From: ZC4RG19 sp017577565
GTDB lineage: Bacteria > Actinomycetota > Acidimicrobiia > Acidimicrobiales > VFJN01
NCBI GenBank assembly: GCA_047459075.1
Contig: VSCH01000001.1
Span: forward strand, 118,542-182,541
Direction: 5' to 3'
DNA: 64,000 bases
Positions 50,848 through 59,485 of this stretch are shown here, one piece after another. Numbering within the stretch: position 1 is the first letter of the stretch; each line of letters begins with the position of its first letter. A program made the position numbers and the translations under genes. The notes beneath the pieces were generated by a model. That model was not told the origin of the DNA and made no database searches. It was given only the letters and a program-made list of their open reading frames with translations.

Positions 50848-51507
50848 TCAGCTGGCCTCGAAGCGCATCCTCGTGTTGCCGAAGGTGATCTCGTCGCCGT
50901 CCTCGAGCAGGTGCTGGGTGATGCGCACGCCGTTGACCTTGGTGCCGTTGGTCGAGCCCATGTCGACCAGCAGGAACCCGTCGCCCGAGGGGCGGATCTC
51001 GGCGTGGTTGCGGCTCACGTTGGGGTCGGCGAGCACGATGTTGCACTCGGGTCGGCGGCCGATGCTGACGATGTGCTCCTCGAGGGTGAACCGGTCGCCG
51101 GTCGGCAGCACCAGGCTGCCGGCGCCGGCGCCGCCGGCACCCTCGCGGAAGCGGCCCTCGATCTCGAACCACCCGGTGCCGAAGGTCTCGTCGACGACGA
51201 CCTCGACCTGGACCGGGCCCATGAAGCTGTAGCCCTCGTCGCGGGCGTGCGCCCGGGCGGCGTCGGCCAGCTCGCGCCGCAGCGCGTCCTGCACCTCGCC
51301 GAACTCCCGGTGGTCGTCCGGCGAGAGGTAGACGGTGAAGTGGTTCGGGGCGACCGGCTGGCCGCGGACGCCGATGGAGACGTGGTCGTCCATCTCCCGG
51401 GCCAGACGGCGGGCCAGCTCGACGGGTCGGATGCTCGAGCGGAAGGCGCGCGCGAACGCGCCCTCGACCATGCGTTCCAACCGCCGTTCGAAACCACGGA
51501 TCGCCAC
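50848..51507 (-). CDS. fhaA: FHA domain protein FhaA with N-terminal DUF3662 domain
   Basis: The 219-residue protein has a DUF3662 domain (about 3-115, beginning FERRLERMVEGAFARAFRSSI) and a C-terminal FHA domain (about 135-219) with SIGRRPECNIVL, NVSRNHAEI and GSTNGTKVNG. In mycobacteria FhaA binds the lipid II flippase partner MviN and regulates wall synthesis. It is the first gene of the PknB cluster and is divergent from tRNA-Leu, as in mycobacteria. TAACCT precedes the GTG by 8 nt. Confidence 0.93.
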   Translation of the reverse strand: MAIRGFERRLERMVEGAFARAFRSSIRPVELARRLAREMDDHVSIGVRGQPVAPNHFTVYLSPDDHREFGEVQDALRRELADAARAHARDEGYSFMGPVQVEVVVDETFGTGWFEIEGRFREGAGGAGAGSLVLPTGDRFTLEEHIVSIGRRPECNIVLADPNVSRNHAEIRPSGDGFLLVDMGSTNGTKVNGVRITQHLLEDGDEITFGNTRMRFEAS

Positions 51508-51609
51508 GGCAGGGCAGGTTACCGGTGCGCTCCGTCGTTCACCCTGTCGGGGTGCCGGTCGCGGCCACGGGGCCCGGCCCGGCGTTGGTGGATCCTGCGG
51601 ACGCCGCGC

Positions 51610-51615
51610 TATCGT
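51610..51615 (+). promoter_or_regulatory. Putative tRNA-Leu -10 element
   Basis: TATCGT lies 16 nt before the mature tRNA 5' end, with a weak TTGGTG at 51585-51590 as a possible -35 (19-nt spacing). Confidence 0.35.
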
Positions 51616-51631
51616 CACGGCCTTGCTGCTC

Positions 51632-51718
51632 GGGCGAGTGGCGGAATTGGCAGACGCGCTGGCTTCAGGTGCCAGTGTCCGAAAGGACGTGGGGGTTCAA
51701 GTCCCCCCTCGCCCACCA
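51632..51718 (+). tRNA. tRNA-Leu(CAG)
   Basis: An 87-nt class II tRNA. GGGCGAG pairs with CTCGCCC, with discriminator A and an encoded CCA (51716-51718). The anticodon arm CTGGC-TTCAGGT-GCCAG gives anticodon CAG. A long variable arm is present, as expected for leucine, and the T-arm GGGGGTTCAAGTCCCCC is intact. Confidence 0.97.
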
Positions 51719-52028
51719 GGCTGGTCGCCTCCCCGGTGACCGATCGCGGTTCGCAGGGCGCCCAGCGCCGGGGTCAGGCGCGGACCACGACGGTGCGGGC
51801 CAGCTCGTCGCGGAGGCCGCGCCCGGGCCGGCCCACCGTGGCCGACAGCGCGACGGCGCCGCGCCAGGCCGGCGACCTGGACGAGCCGGAGCACCGGTTC
51901 GCCTTCGACGACATGGGCCCCGGCTGGCGGGACGAGGTCCTCCCGCGGCTCGCCGAGGTCGTCGAGGGCCGGGTGCGGCGGTCGCCGCCGGGCGCTTGCC
52001 CCCGCACGGCCACCGCTCCGGCGCGCAG
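51719..52028. other. Intergenic stretch with a GC3-biased open frame of uncertain status
   Basis: About 310 bp between tRNA-Leu and the SDR gene. From GTG at 51736 a plus-strand frame has strongly coding-like third positions and includes a plausible segment LPRLAEVVEGRVR, but it runs on past 52041 into the SDR gene in the wrong frame and matches no family I know. It could be a decayed gene end or a chance frame. Confidence 0.25.
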
Positions 52029-52040
52029 TAGGGTCCGGCC

Positions 52041-52784
52041 ATGGACTTGGGGATCGCCGGACGCACCGCCGCGGTCGCGGGCGCCTCGTCCGGGCTCGGG
52101 CTGGCGTCGGCCCGGGCGCTGGCCGCCGAGGGCGTGCGGGTGGCCATCTGCAGCCGCGACCGCGAGCGCATCGAGGCGGCGGCCGCGACCATCGAGGGCG
52201 CCGTCCCGATCGTCGCCGACGTGTCGACGGTCGAGGGCGCCCGCGGCTTCGTCGAGGCCGCCGTCGACGCCCTGGGCCAGGTCGACATCCTCGTGCCCAA
52301 CGCCGGCGGGCCGCCGGCGGGGGACTTCGCCTCCACCCCCCTCGACGCCTACGCCCCGGCCCTCGAGCTGAACCTCCTGTCGACCGTGGCCATGTGCGAG
52401 GCCGCCGTGCCCGCCATGTGCGAGCGGGGCTGGGGGCGGGTGGTGGCGATCACCTCGGTGTCGGTCCGCCAGCCCATCCCCCAGCTCATCCTGTCCAACA
52501 CCGCCCGCGCCGGCGTGACCGGCTTCCTCAAGACGCTGGCGCTCGAGGTGGCGCCGAAGGGCGTGACCGTCAACTCGGTCCAGCCCGGCCTGCACGCCAC
52601 CGACCGGCTGCGGGCGCTGTACGGGGGCAACGTCACGCGGGCGGCCGAGGGGGTGCCGGCCGGCACGGTGGGCGACCCCGACGACTTCGGGAAGGTCGTG
52701 GCCTTCCTCTGCTCGGAGCAGGCCCGCTTCATCGTCGGGGCCGCGCTGCCGGTCGACGGCGGCACCTACCGCGGCCTGCAGTAG
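52041..52784 (+). CDS. Atypical short-chain dehydrogenase/reductase family protein
   Basis: The 247-residue protein has the Rossmann motif AGASSGLGLASARAL, the NAGG segment, the ITSVSV serine region and the VNSVQPG and PVDGGTYRG endings of SDRs. However, the catalytic YxxxK is replaced by SNTAR (Tyr to Ser, Lys to Arg). A known subgroup shows similar SNxxR sequences, so the protein may use a different chemistry or be non-reductive. TAGGGT (52029-52034) lies 6 nt before the ATG. Confidence 0.85.
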   Translation: MDLGIAGRTAAVAGASSGLGLASARALAAEGVRVAICSRDRERIEAAAATIEGAVPIVADVSTVEGARGFVEAAVDALGQVDILVPNAGGPPAGDFASTPLDAYAPALELNLLSTVAMCEAAVPAMCERGWGRVVAITSVSVRQPIPQLILSNTARAGVTGFLKTLALEVAPKGVTVNSVQPGLHATDRLRALYGGNVTRAAEGVPAGTVGDPDDFGKVVAFLCSEQARFIVGAALPVDGGTYRGLQ

Positions 52785-52820
52785 CGGCACGGACGACCGG
52801 ACCGGACGGGAGGTTCGACG

Positions 52821-53129
52821 ATGGCCATCCGCCACGTGGTGATGTTCCGCTTCAGCGACGAGGCGACCGAGGAGCAGAAGCAGGCGCTGGCGCGCGGCCT
52901 CGACGGCATGCCGGCCGCCACCGGCGCGCTGCCGCCCGAGGACTACCGCCACGGCTTCGACCTCGGCATCAACGAGGCCAGCTGGGACTACGTGGTGGTG
53001 GCCGACTTCGCGACGGTCGAGGACTACCTCACCTACCGCGACCACCCCGACCACCGGGCGCTCATCCGCGACCTGGTGGAGCCGATCGTCGTGGCACGGG
53101 CCTCGGTCCAGTACGAGCTGCCGGGCTGA
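52821..53129 (+). CDS. Dabb (stress-responsive A/B barrel) family protein
   Basis: The 102-residue protein begins MAIRHVVMFRFSDEATEEQKQ and ends with the EDYLTYRDHPDHRALIRDLVEPIV helix of the Dabb family, small dimeric alpha/beta barrels with varied ligands. The ATG follows a GGGAGG (52808-52813) site. It lies 36 nt after the SDR gene and could be cotranscribed. Function unknown. Confidence 0.9.
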   Translation: MAIRHVVMFRFSDEATEEQKQALARGLDGMPAATGALPPEDYRHGFDLGINEASWDYVVVADFATVEDYLTYRDHPDHRALIRDLVEPIVVARASVQYELPG

Positions 53130-53161
53130 CGGGTCGGGCAGGGCGGGCCGTCGCCCGACCC

Positions 53162-53196
53162 TTGCCAGCGACACATTACCCCCGTAGGGTATGTGT
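53162..53196 (+). promoter_or_regulatory. Promoter and CsoR-type operator of the copper ATPase gene
   Basis: TTGCCA (53162-53167) and TAGGGT (53185-53190) are 17 nt apart. Between and over them lies TACCC-CCGTA-GGGTA (53177-53191), an inverted repeat whose arms match the CsoR-type TACCC...GGGTA pattern, with extended ACACAT/ATGTGT flanks. A copper sensor bound here would occlude the spacer and -10. No csoR is visible in the window. Confidence 0.75.
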
Positions 53197-53216
53197 GGCA
53201 CGACGAGGAGGCCACC

Positions 53217-55343
53217 ATGCCCGACGTCCACGCCGGCCACGTCCCCACCGAGACCGGCGACCACGCACCCGGGGAGCACGGCCACGCCACCCACGACCAC
53301 GGCGCCCACATCCCGGGCGGCGCCGCCGCCCACGGGGGCCACGACCACCACGGCGGGCACGGGGCCCACGCCGGCCACGACCCCGAGACGTTCCGGCGGC
53401 GCTTCTGGCTCAGCCTGGTCCTGACCGTCCCGCTCGTCGTCACGAGCGAGATGGTCATGGACTGGTTCGGCTACGAGCTCGACTTCTACGGCATCGACAC
53501 GATCGGGCCGGTGCTCGGCTCGGCCGTCTTCTGGTGGGGCGGCTGGCCCTTCCTCGCCGGCGGCGTCGCCGAGCTGCGGTCCCGGCGGCCGGGGATGATG
53601 CTGCTGATCGCCATGGCCCTCGTCGTCGCCTACGGGACGTCGATGGCGAGCAGCGCCGGGTGGTTCGACCTCGACTTCTGGTGGGAGCTCGCCGCCCTGG
53701 TCACGATCATGCTGCTCGGCCACTGGCAGGAGATGAAGGCGGTCGGCCAGGCACAGGGCGCCCTGGCCGCGCTGGCCGAGCTGCTGCCCGACGAGGCCGA
53801 GCGGGTCGGCGCCGACGGCACGGTCGCGCCGGTCCCCCTGGCGGAGCTGGCCGTGGGCGACGTCGTGCTCGTCCGCCCCGGCGGCCGGGTGCCGGCCGAC
53901 GGCGTGGTCGTCGACGGCGCGGCCGAGCTCGACGAGTCGATGATCACCGGCGAGTCCCGCCCCGTCCCCCGGGGGCCGGGCGACCGGGTGGTCGCGGGCA
54001 CCGTGTCGACCGACTCGTCGATCCGGGTGCGGGTCGAGGCGGTCGGCGACGACACGGCGCTGGCCGGCATCCAGCGCCTGGTCGCCGAGGCCCAGGCGAG
54101 CAGCAGCCGGGCCCAGGCCCTGGCCGACCGCTTCGCCGCCCTGCTCTTCTACGTCGCCACCGCGGCCGGCGCCGTCACCCTGGCGGTGTGGGCGGCGCTC
54201 GGCGACACCGGTGACGCCGTGGCCCGCACGGTGACCGTCCTCGTCATCGCCTGCCCCCACGCGCTCGGCCTGGCCATCCCGCTCGTCATCGCCATCTCGA
54301 CGGCGGTCTCGGCCCGGGCCGGCATCCTCGTGAAGGACCGCCTCGCGCTCGAGCGCATGCGGACGGTCGACGCCGTGCTGTTCGACAAGACCGGAACGCT
54401 CACCCGGGGCGCCCACGTGGTCACCGACGTCGCCGCGGCGGCGGGGCACGACGTGGACGAGGTGCTCCGCCTCGCCGGTGCCGTGGAGTCCGAGAGCGAG
54501 CACCCGCTCGCCCGGGCCATCGTCGCCGCCGCCACGGCCCGGGGCCCGCTGCCGGCCGGCCGGGACGTCCGGGCGCTCGCCGGCCGGGGGGTCGAGGCCA
54601 CCGTGGACGGCGAGCGGTGCGCCGTCGGCGGGCCGGCGCTGCTGCGCGAGCGCGGGCTGGCGGTGCCGGACGACCTCGCCCCGGTCGTGGCGGCCTGGCA
54701 GGACCGGGGCGCGGCGGTGCTCCACGTCGCCCGGGGCGACGAGGTCGTCGGCGTGCTGGCGCTGGAGGACGAGGTCCGACCCGAGGCCCGGCAGGCGGTC
54801 GCCGAGCTCCGGGCCGCCGGCGTGCGGGTGATGATGATCACCGGCGACGCCCGCCAGGTCGCCGACGCGGTGGCGGCCGACCTCGGCATCGACGAGGTGT
54901 TCGCCGAGGTCCTGCCCGAGGACAAGGACGCGGCGGTCGTCGAGCTGCAGCGGCGGGGCCTGACCGTGGCCATGGTCGGCGACGGCGTCAACGACGCCCC
55001 CGCCCTCGCCCGGGCCGACGTCGGCATCGCCATCGGAGCCGGCACCGACGTGGCCATCGAGTCGGCCGGCGTGGTGCTGGCGTCGAGCGACCCCCGCGGC
55101 GTCACGAGCGTCGTCCGCCTGTCGCGGGCCAGCTACCGCAAGATGGTCCAGAACCTGGCCTGGGCGGCCGGCTACAACGTCCTCGCCATCCCGCTGGCCG
55201 CCGGCGTGCTGGCCTGGGCCGGCGTCACGCTGTCGCCGGCCGTCGGCGCCGTCCTGATGAGCGCGTCGACGATCGTGGTGGCGCTCAACGCCCAGCTGAT
55301 GCGGCGCGTCGACCTGTCCCCCGGCGCCCCGGCCGCAGCGTGA
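53217..55343 (+). CDS. Copper-translocating P-type ATPase (CopB-like P1B-type)
   Basis: The 708-residue membrane ATPase has a His-rich N terminus (many HG and HD repeats within about residues 5-60), six to eight membrane helices with the CPH metal motif in IACPHALGL, the phosphorylation site FDKTGTLT and the hinge GDGVNDAPALA. CPH (not CPC) and a His-rich tail mark the CopB-like P1B-3 group that exports Cu2+ or Ag+. The ATG at 53217 follows GAGGAG (53205-53210). An ATG at 53193 lies within the operator. Regulation by a CsoR-type repressor is suggested by the upstream site. Confidence 0.94.
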   Translation: MPDVHAGHVPTETGDHAPGEHGHATHDHGAHIPGGAAAHGGHDHHGGHGAHAGHDPETFRRRFWLSLVLTVPLVVTSEMVMDWFGYELDFYGIDTIGPVLGSAVFWWGGWPFLAGGVAELRSRRPGMMLLIAMALVVAYGTSMASSAGWFDLDFWWELAALVTIMLLGHWQEMKAVGQAQGALAALAELLPDEAERVGADGTVAPVPLAELAVGDVVLVRPGGRVPADGVVVDGAAELDESMITGESRPVPRGPGDRVVAGTVSTDSSIRVRVEAVGDDTALAGIQRLVAEAQASSSRAQALADRFAALLFYVATAAGAVTLAVWAALGDTGDAVARTVTVLVIACPHALGLAIPLVIAISTAVSARAGILVKDRLALERMRTVDAVLFDKTGTLTRGAHVVTDVAAAAGHDVDEVLRLAGAVESESEHPLARAIVAAATARGPLPAGRDVRALAGRGVEATVDGERCAVGGPALLRERGLAVPDDLAPVVAAWQDRGAAVLHVARGDEVVGVLALEDEVRPEARQAVAELRAAGVRVMMITGDARQVADAVAADLGIDEVFAEVLPEDKDAAVVELQRRGLTVAMVGDGVNDAPALARADVGIAIGAGTDVAIESAGVVLASSDPRGVTSVVRLSRASYRKMVQNLAWAAGYNVLAIPLAAGVLAWAGVTLSPAVGAVLMSASTIVVALNAQLMRRVDLSPGAPAAA

Positions 55344-55367
55344 CGGGCCCGCCGCCCCCGGCCGGCC

Positions 55368-56195
55368 TCACAGGCAGGCCTGCAGCACGTCCTCGAGCAG
55401 CCGGCGGGTCTCGCCCTCGGCGGTGACGTCCACCCGCAGCGGCGTCTCGCCGCCGGTGTCGACCAGCGCGACGAAGGTGAAGGTGCGCTTGTACTCGATC
55501 AGCGCGTGCGGGTCGCAGCGCGACGCCGTGATGCTGGCCCGGACCGCGTCCGTGGGGTGGTCGTCGTCGACCGCCAGGACCGGCGACCCGTCCGCGGCGT
55601 CCTCGGTCGCCAGCGAGAAGATGACGTTCCCGTCCAGGCCGACGACCTCCAGCTCGACGCCCGGCGCCCGCTGGGCCAGCTCGAACTCGCCGGTGACCGT
55701 GCGGTCGGCGGTCCGTTCCCAGCCGTCGCCCATCCGCAGGTCGACCTGCGAGCGCACCTCGACGACCGCGCAGGCGGCGGCGTGCCGGTCGGCGAGCAGG
55801 TCCGCGGGGCGCTCCTCCAGGGGGACGGCGACCTCCCCGCCCGCCACGCCCAGCACCAGGCGGGCGGGGCCGGCCTCGGCGTCGCAGACGGGCTCGCCGA
55901 GCAGGACCGGCATGACCACGGTGCCCCCGCCCGCCTCGAGCAGGGGGTCGCGGGGCTGGGGGCCCTGGGGCTCGTAGAGCGGCGAGTCGAGGCGCAGGGA
56001 CGTGATGCGCACGTCCTCGTCGCCGAGGTTGCTGACGTCGACCCGGAGCGCGCCCCGGGTCTCGAACAGGCGGGACGGCTGCAGGAGGGCCCGGAGGTCG
56101 CCGTCGCCGGGGGCGGCGGAGCGGTCGCCGTCGGCCGGGCACACCGTCACCAGCGCGCACAGCAGGACCAACCCCCCGACCGTCGCCCGTCGCAT
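55368..56195 (-). CDS. Secreted protein of unknown function
   Basis: The 275-residue protein has a signal peptide (LLCALVTVC, then ADGDRSAAP) and a beta-rich remainder with about four cysteines. Two TETP/LRVDVT-type strands suggest immunoglobulin-like folding. No family is recognised. TACCGT (reverse strand, 56203-56208) lies 7 nt before the ATG. It converges on the copper ATPase gene. Confidence 0.65.
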   Translation of the reverse strand: MRRATVGGLVLLCALVTVCPADGDRSAAPGDGDLRALLQPSRLFETRGALRVDVSNLGDEDVRITSLRLDSPLYEPQGPQPRDPLLEAGGGTVVMPVLLGEPVCDAEAGPARLVLGVAGGEVAVPLEERPADLLADRHAAACAVVEVRSQVDLRMGDGWERTADRTVTGEFELAQRAPGVELEVVGLDGNVIFSLATEDAADGSPVLAVDDDHPTDAVRASITASRCDPHALIEYKRTFTFVALVDTGGETPLRVDVTAEGETRRLLEDVLQACL

Positions 56196-56334
56196 CGGCG
56201 TGACGGTAGCCCTCGCGCTGCCTCTGCGACGGGGCCGCCGCCCGCTGCGGCGCGCGACGCCGGTAGGGTGGTGGCGCCTGGGACGTGGCCCGTGGCCGGG
56301 CGCCGCGAGCCGCAGCGACGGGAGGGGATGACAC

Positions 56335-56934
56335 GTGGGAGGCTCGACCGCACGGCGGCTGGCGCCCGAGCACCGCAAGGCGCTGCTGATCGGGGCAGCC
56401 CGGGAGACGTTCGCGACCCGGGGCTACACGCAGGCGGGCCTCGCCGAGGTCGCCGAGCTGGCGGGCGTCTCGAAGACCCTGCTGTACCACTACTTCCCGG
56501 ACGGCCGGCCCGAGCTCTACCGCCACGTCATGGCCGGCCTCGTCGACGAGGTCACCGAGGCGGTCGGCGAGGCGGTGCGGGGCGCGTCGACGCCGGAGGA
56601 CCGCCTGGCCGGGGTGGTCGAGGCGCTGGTCGGGTGGTTCGACGAGCACCCCGACGCCTACCGGCTGCTGGTGCTCGAGCCGTGGGGCTCGGGCGAGCCG
56701 GCGGTCATCGCCGAGGCGACGGCGGTGCGGGCCCGGCTGGCCACCGAGGTCAACGCCATCCTCGCCGCCGCCGGCGAGCCGCTACCGGTGACCATGGTCG
56801 GCGGCGCGGCGGCGCTGGGGGCGGTGCTGCACGCCTGCGAGCTGTGCCTCGCCGGCCAGGTCTCGCGGGCCGAGGCGGTCGACGCCGCCCGGCGCTTCGT
56901 CACCGCCGGCCTGCGCGGCCTGGGCCTGGTCTGA
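56335..56934 (+). CDS. TetR family transcriptional regulator
   Basis: The 199-residue protein has an N-terminal helix-turn-helix (about 12-60) with FATRGYTQAGLAEVAELAGVSKTLLYHYFPD, the hallmark of TetR proteins, and an all-helical ligand-binding domain. GTG start with GGGAGGGG upstream (about 56318-56325). No target gene is obvious. It is divergent from the secreted protein gene. Confidence 0.93.
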   Translation: MGGSTARRLAPEHRKALLIGAARETFATRGYTQAGLAEVAELAGVSKTLLYHYFPDGRPELYRHVMAGLVDEVTEAVGEAVRGASTPEDRLAGVVEALVGWFDEHPDAYRLLVLEPWGSGEPAVIAEATAVRARLATEVNAILAAAGEPLPVTMVGGAAALGAVLHACELCLAGQVSRAEAVDAARRFVTAGLRGLGLV

Positions 56935-56988
56935 CCCCGCAGGGCCGAGGCGCCGGCCCGGGTCCCGTCGCGCCCCGGGGCGCCGCCG

Positions 56989-58857
56989 TCAGGCGGGGTC
57001 CGGCGGGGGGACGAGCCGCAGGTGGCCGCGCGCCCCGGGCCCGTCGCCGGCTCCGGCGGCCACGGGGTCGGGCGGCGGGGCGGCGCCGGTGGCCCGGCCG
57101 GATGGGCGGGTGCCCTCGGACCGCAGCCCGAGGCGGCTGCGCACGACCGTCCCCTCCCCGGGCCGGGAGCGGACCTCCAGCTCCCCCCGGCCCAGCTCGG
57201 TGAACAGGTGCAGGGTGGCGAGCCCCGAGCCGCCCGGGCGCGCCGGGTCGAACCCGACGCCGTCGTCGCGCACCTCGACGACCACGGCCCCGGCCGCGTC
57301 GGCGCTGACGGTGACCGTCACCCGGCCGGCCGCGGCGTGCCGGAGCGCGTTGCGCAGCGCCTCCTGCGCGACCCGGTAGGCGATGGTCAGCGTGGCGTGG
57401 TCGAGCTCGAGGCGGGGGTCGACCGCGACCTCGACGGCCGGCGGGTGGGGGTCGCCGACCTCGTCCTGCACCTCGGCGGCGTGGGCCAGCAGCGCGGCCG
57501 TCAGCGCGTTCTCGGCCGCGCCCGCCCCGCCGTCGGCCTCGTCCGGCCGCATCGCCACCATGAGCCGCCGCAGCTCCTCGGCCCGGGCCTCGAGGTCGTC
57601 CTGGACCCGGGCGATGGCCGAGCGCACGATCTCGGCCGTCGGGGCGGGCAACGAGCGCCACACCGCCTGGGCGACGCTGCCCAGCGTCGACAGCGACCCC
57701 ACCGCCTGGCTGTGCAGCTCGCTGACCGTGCGCCGGCGGTCGTCGTCGAGCGCCCGCACCAGGCCGGCCAGCAGGCGGCCCCGCTCGTCGGCCATGCGGG
57801 CCACCTCGCCCGACAGGCGGCGGGCCTCGCTCGTCAGCCCGGCCTGGCGCAGCGCCCCCAGGCCGACGACGGCCACGGCGACGACCACCAGCCAGGTGAC
57901 GGCGAGGGTGTCGTCCCGGCGGGCGACGAGGACGTGGGCCGCCAGGGCCGCCAGCACGACCGTGCTCAGCGCCGGGAGCGGGTGGGCGGTGCGCAGCTGC
58001 TCGTGGACCGGCAGCCGGCCGAGCCCGCCCGCGCTCGACCGGTGGGACCACAGCGGCAGGGCGGCGACCAGGGCCGTCGTCACCGCGTGGCAGCCGACCA
58101 GGAGCGGCAGAGGGGGCTCGACGTCGGCGCCGGTGCGGGCGAGCTGGAGCGCGACCGACACGGTGAACGCGGCGCTCAGGACCAGCCCCAGCGCCTGGGT
58201 CACCCGCTCGGGCCGCGGCGCTCGGGCCACGTTGAGGGCGCCGCTGTAGAGGCCCGCGGGCACGAGCACGAGGAGCGCCGCGAAGGGCGCCACGAGGCCC
58301 GGCTCCTGGGCCCGTCGCAGGAGCGGCACGGCGACGAGCAGGGCGATCGGGGTGCCGAGGACCAGGACGGCCGTGGCGGTGTCGACGGCGTCGACGGCCG
58401 GGCCGCGCCGTCCCGCCTGGCTGCGGACCATCGTGTGGACCGCCGCGCCCCAGACCGGCGCGGCGACCAGCAGGAGCACGAGGGTCAGCCGCAGCAGCGC
58501 CGGCGACCGGAGCGCGGCGGCCGCCAGCGAGACCACGGTCGCCAGCGCCGCGACGGCATCGGCCGCGGCCCACCGGCGCCAGAACGTGCGCAGCGCCGGC
58601 GTCGTGCTCCGGCGGGCGGCGACCGTCGCGAGCGCCAGCGTGGCGGCCGTGAACGGTGCGCCGGCCAGGGCGTGGGCCAGCACGTCGCCGTAGCGGTCGT
58701 CGGGTGCGAGGGCCGACAGCGCGGTGCCGGCGGCGGCGACGGCGACGATGGCCGCCGACCCGGCGACCCGGGCCCGCGCCGAGAAGACGAAGACGAAGGG
58801 GTGCCCGGCGGCGACCGCCCGACGCCGCGGCGTTGTGGCCTGGTCGCAGGTGCGCAT
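56989..58857 (-). CDS. Membrane sensor histidine kinase (HisKA_3/NarX type), no cognate regulator in window
   Basis: The 622-residue protein has about ten hydrophobic segments in residues 20-340, then the dimerisation/phospho-acceptor region RRRTVSELHSQAVGSL with His382, and a GHKL ATPase domain with NALRHA and DDGVGFDP. The usual HisKA_3 LHD motif is LHS here. The C-terminal 60 residues are low-complexity Pro/Gly-rich. A partner response regulator is not in the window, so it is an orphan or regulates at a distance. Confidence 0.9.
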   Translation of the reverse strand: MRTCDQATTPRRRAVAAGHPFVFVFSARARVAGSAAIVAVAAAGTALSALAPDDRYGDVLAHALAGAPFTAATLALATVAARRSTTPALRTFWRRWAAADAVAALATVVSLAAAALRSPALLRLTLVLLLVAAPVWGAAVHTMVRSQAGRRGPAVDAVDTATAVLVLGTPIALLVAVPLLRRAQEPGLVAPFAALLVLVPAGLYSGALNVARAPRPERVTQALGLVLSAAFTVSVALQLARTGADVEPPLPLLVGCHAVTTALVAALPLWSHRSSAGGLGRLPVHEQLRTAHPLPALSTVVLAALAAHVLVARRDDTLAVTWLVVVAVAVVGLGALRQAGLTSEARRLSGEVARMADERGRLLAGLVRALDDDRRRTVSELHSQAVGSLSTLGSVAQAVWRSLPAPTAEIVRSAIARVQDDLEARAEELRRLMVAMRPDEADGGAGAAENALTAALLAHAAEVQDEVGDPHPPAVEVAVDPRLELDHATLTIAYRVAQEALRNALRHAAAGRVTVTVSADAAGAVVVEVRDDGVGFDPARPGGSGLATLHLFTELGRGELEVRSRPGEGTVVRSRLGLRSEGTRPSGRATGAAPPPDPVAAGAGDGPGARGHLRLVPPPDPA

Positions 58858-58930
58858 GGGACACCGTCCCCCCGGCGGTGACGTGCGGCCTGCCCGCCGA
58901 CCGAGGTCGTCGCCGGCGGTGAGCGGGTGA

Positions 58931-59230
58931 TCAGATGACGGCGCGCTCCAGCGCGGCCTTGGCGCGGCGCAGCGCGGTGCGCCGCTTCCACATCTTCAGC
59001 TTCCAGTGGCGGCGCCGGCGGGCGGACGGCCGGGCCTTGGCGGGGTCGCGGTGCCGCTCGCCGCGGAACCCGATGCCCGGCTCGACCACGTCGTCGGGCT
59101 CGGCGCCACCGAGGATCTGACCGGTCACGTCGGCCAGGAGGGTGTTCACGCGATGGCGCTCGGAACGGACCTGGACCCGGCGGGTCAGGGGGTCGGGGAC
59201 CACCTCACCCGTGCGGTGACGGTTGCTCAT
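58931..59230 (-). CDS. Small basic protein (99 residues)
   Basis: The protein has an acidic middle (GGAEPDDVVEPGIG) and a strongly basic C terminus (about residues 60-99, many Arg, Lys and Trp). A GAGAGGAC site precedes the ATG by about 7 nt. No family is recognised. Nucleic-acid binding is only a guess from charge. Confidence 0.6.
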   Translation of the reverse strand: MSNRHRTGEVVPDPLTRRVQVRSERHRVNTLLADVTGQILGGAEPDDVVEPGIGFRGERHRDPAKARPSARRRRHWKLKMWKRRTALRRAKAALERAVI

Positions 59231-59485
59231 CGCTGTCCTCTCTCCAGGTGGACAACTGATCCGTGGGGCTGACGGTAGCCCTCCTCGGCGGTCCTGTCTC
59301 GGGGTCGGCGCGATGGCCCGTTGACCTGGGGCGACCCACCGCCGCGCGGCCGTCGGACCGCACTCGGTGGTCCGGGTGGCGCTCTCGCGCCTAGATTGCA
59401 GTGCCGACCGCGATGGTCGTGACGGCCGACGGTCACGCACGGTGCCGGGACCGGGCCGGACGTCGCCGACGGGAGGGGCTGCGGG

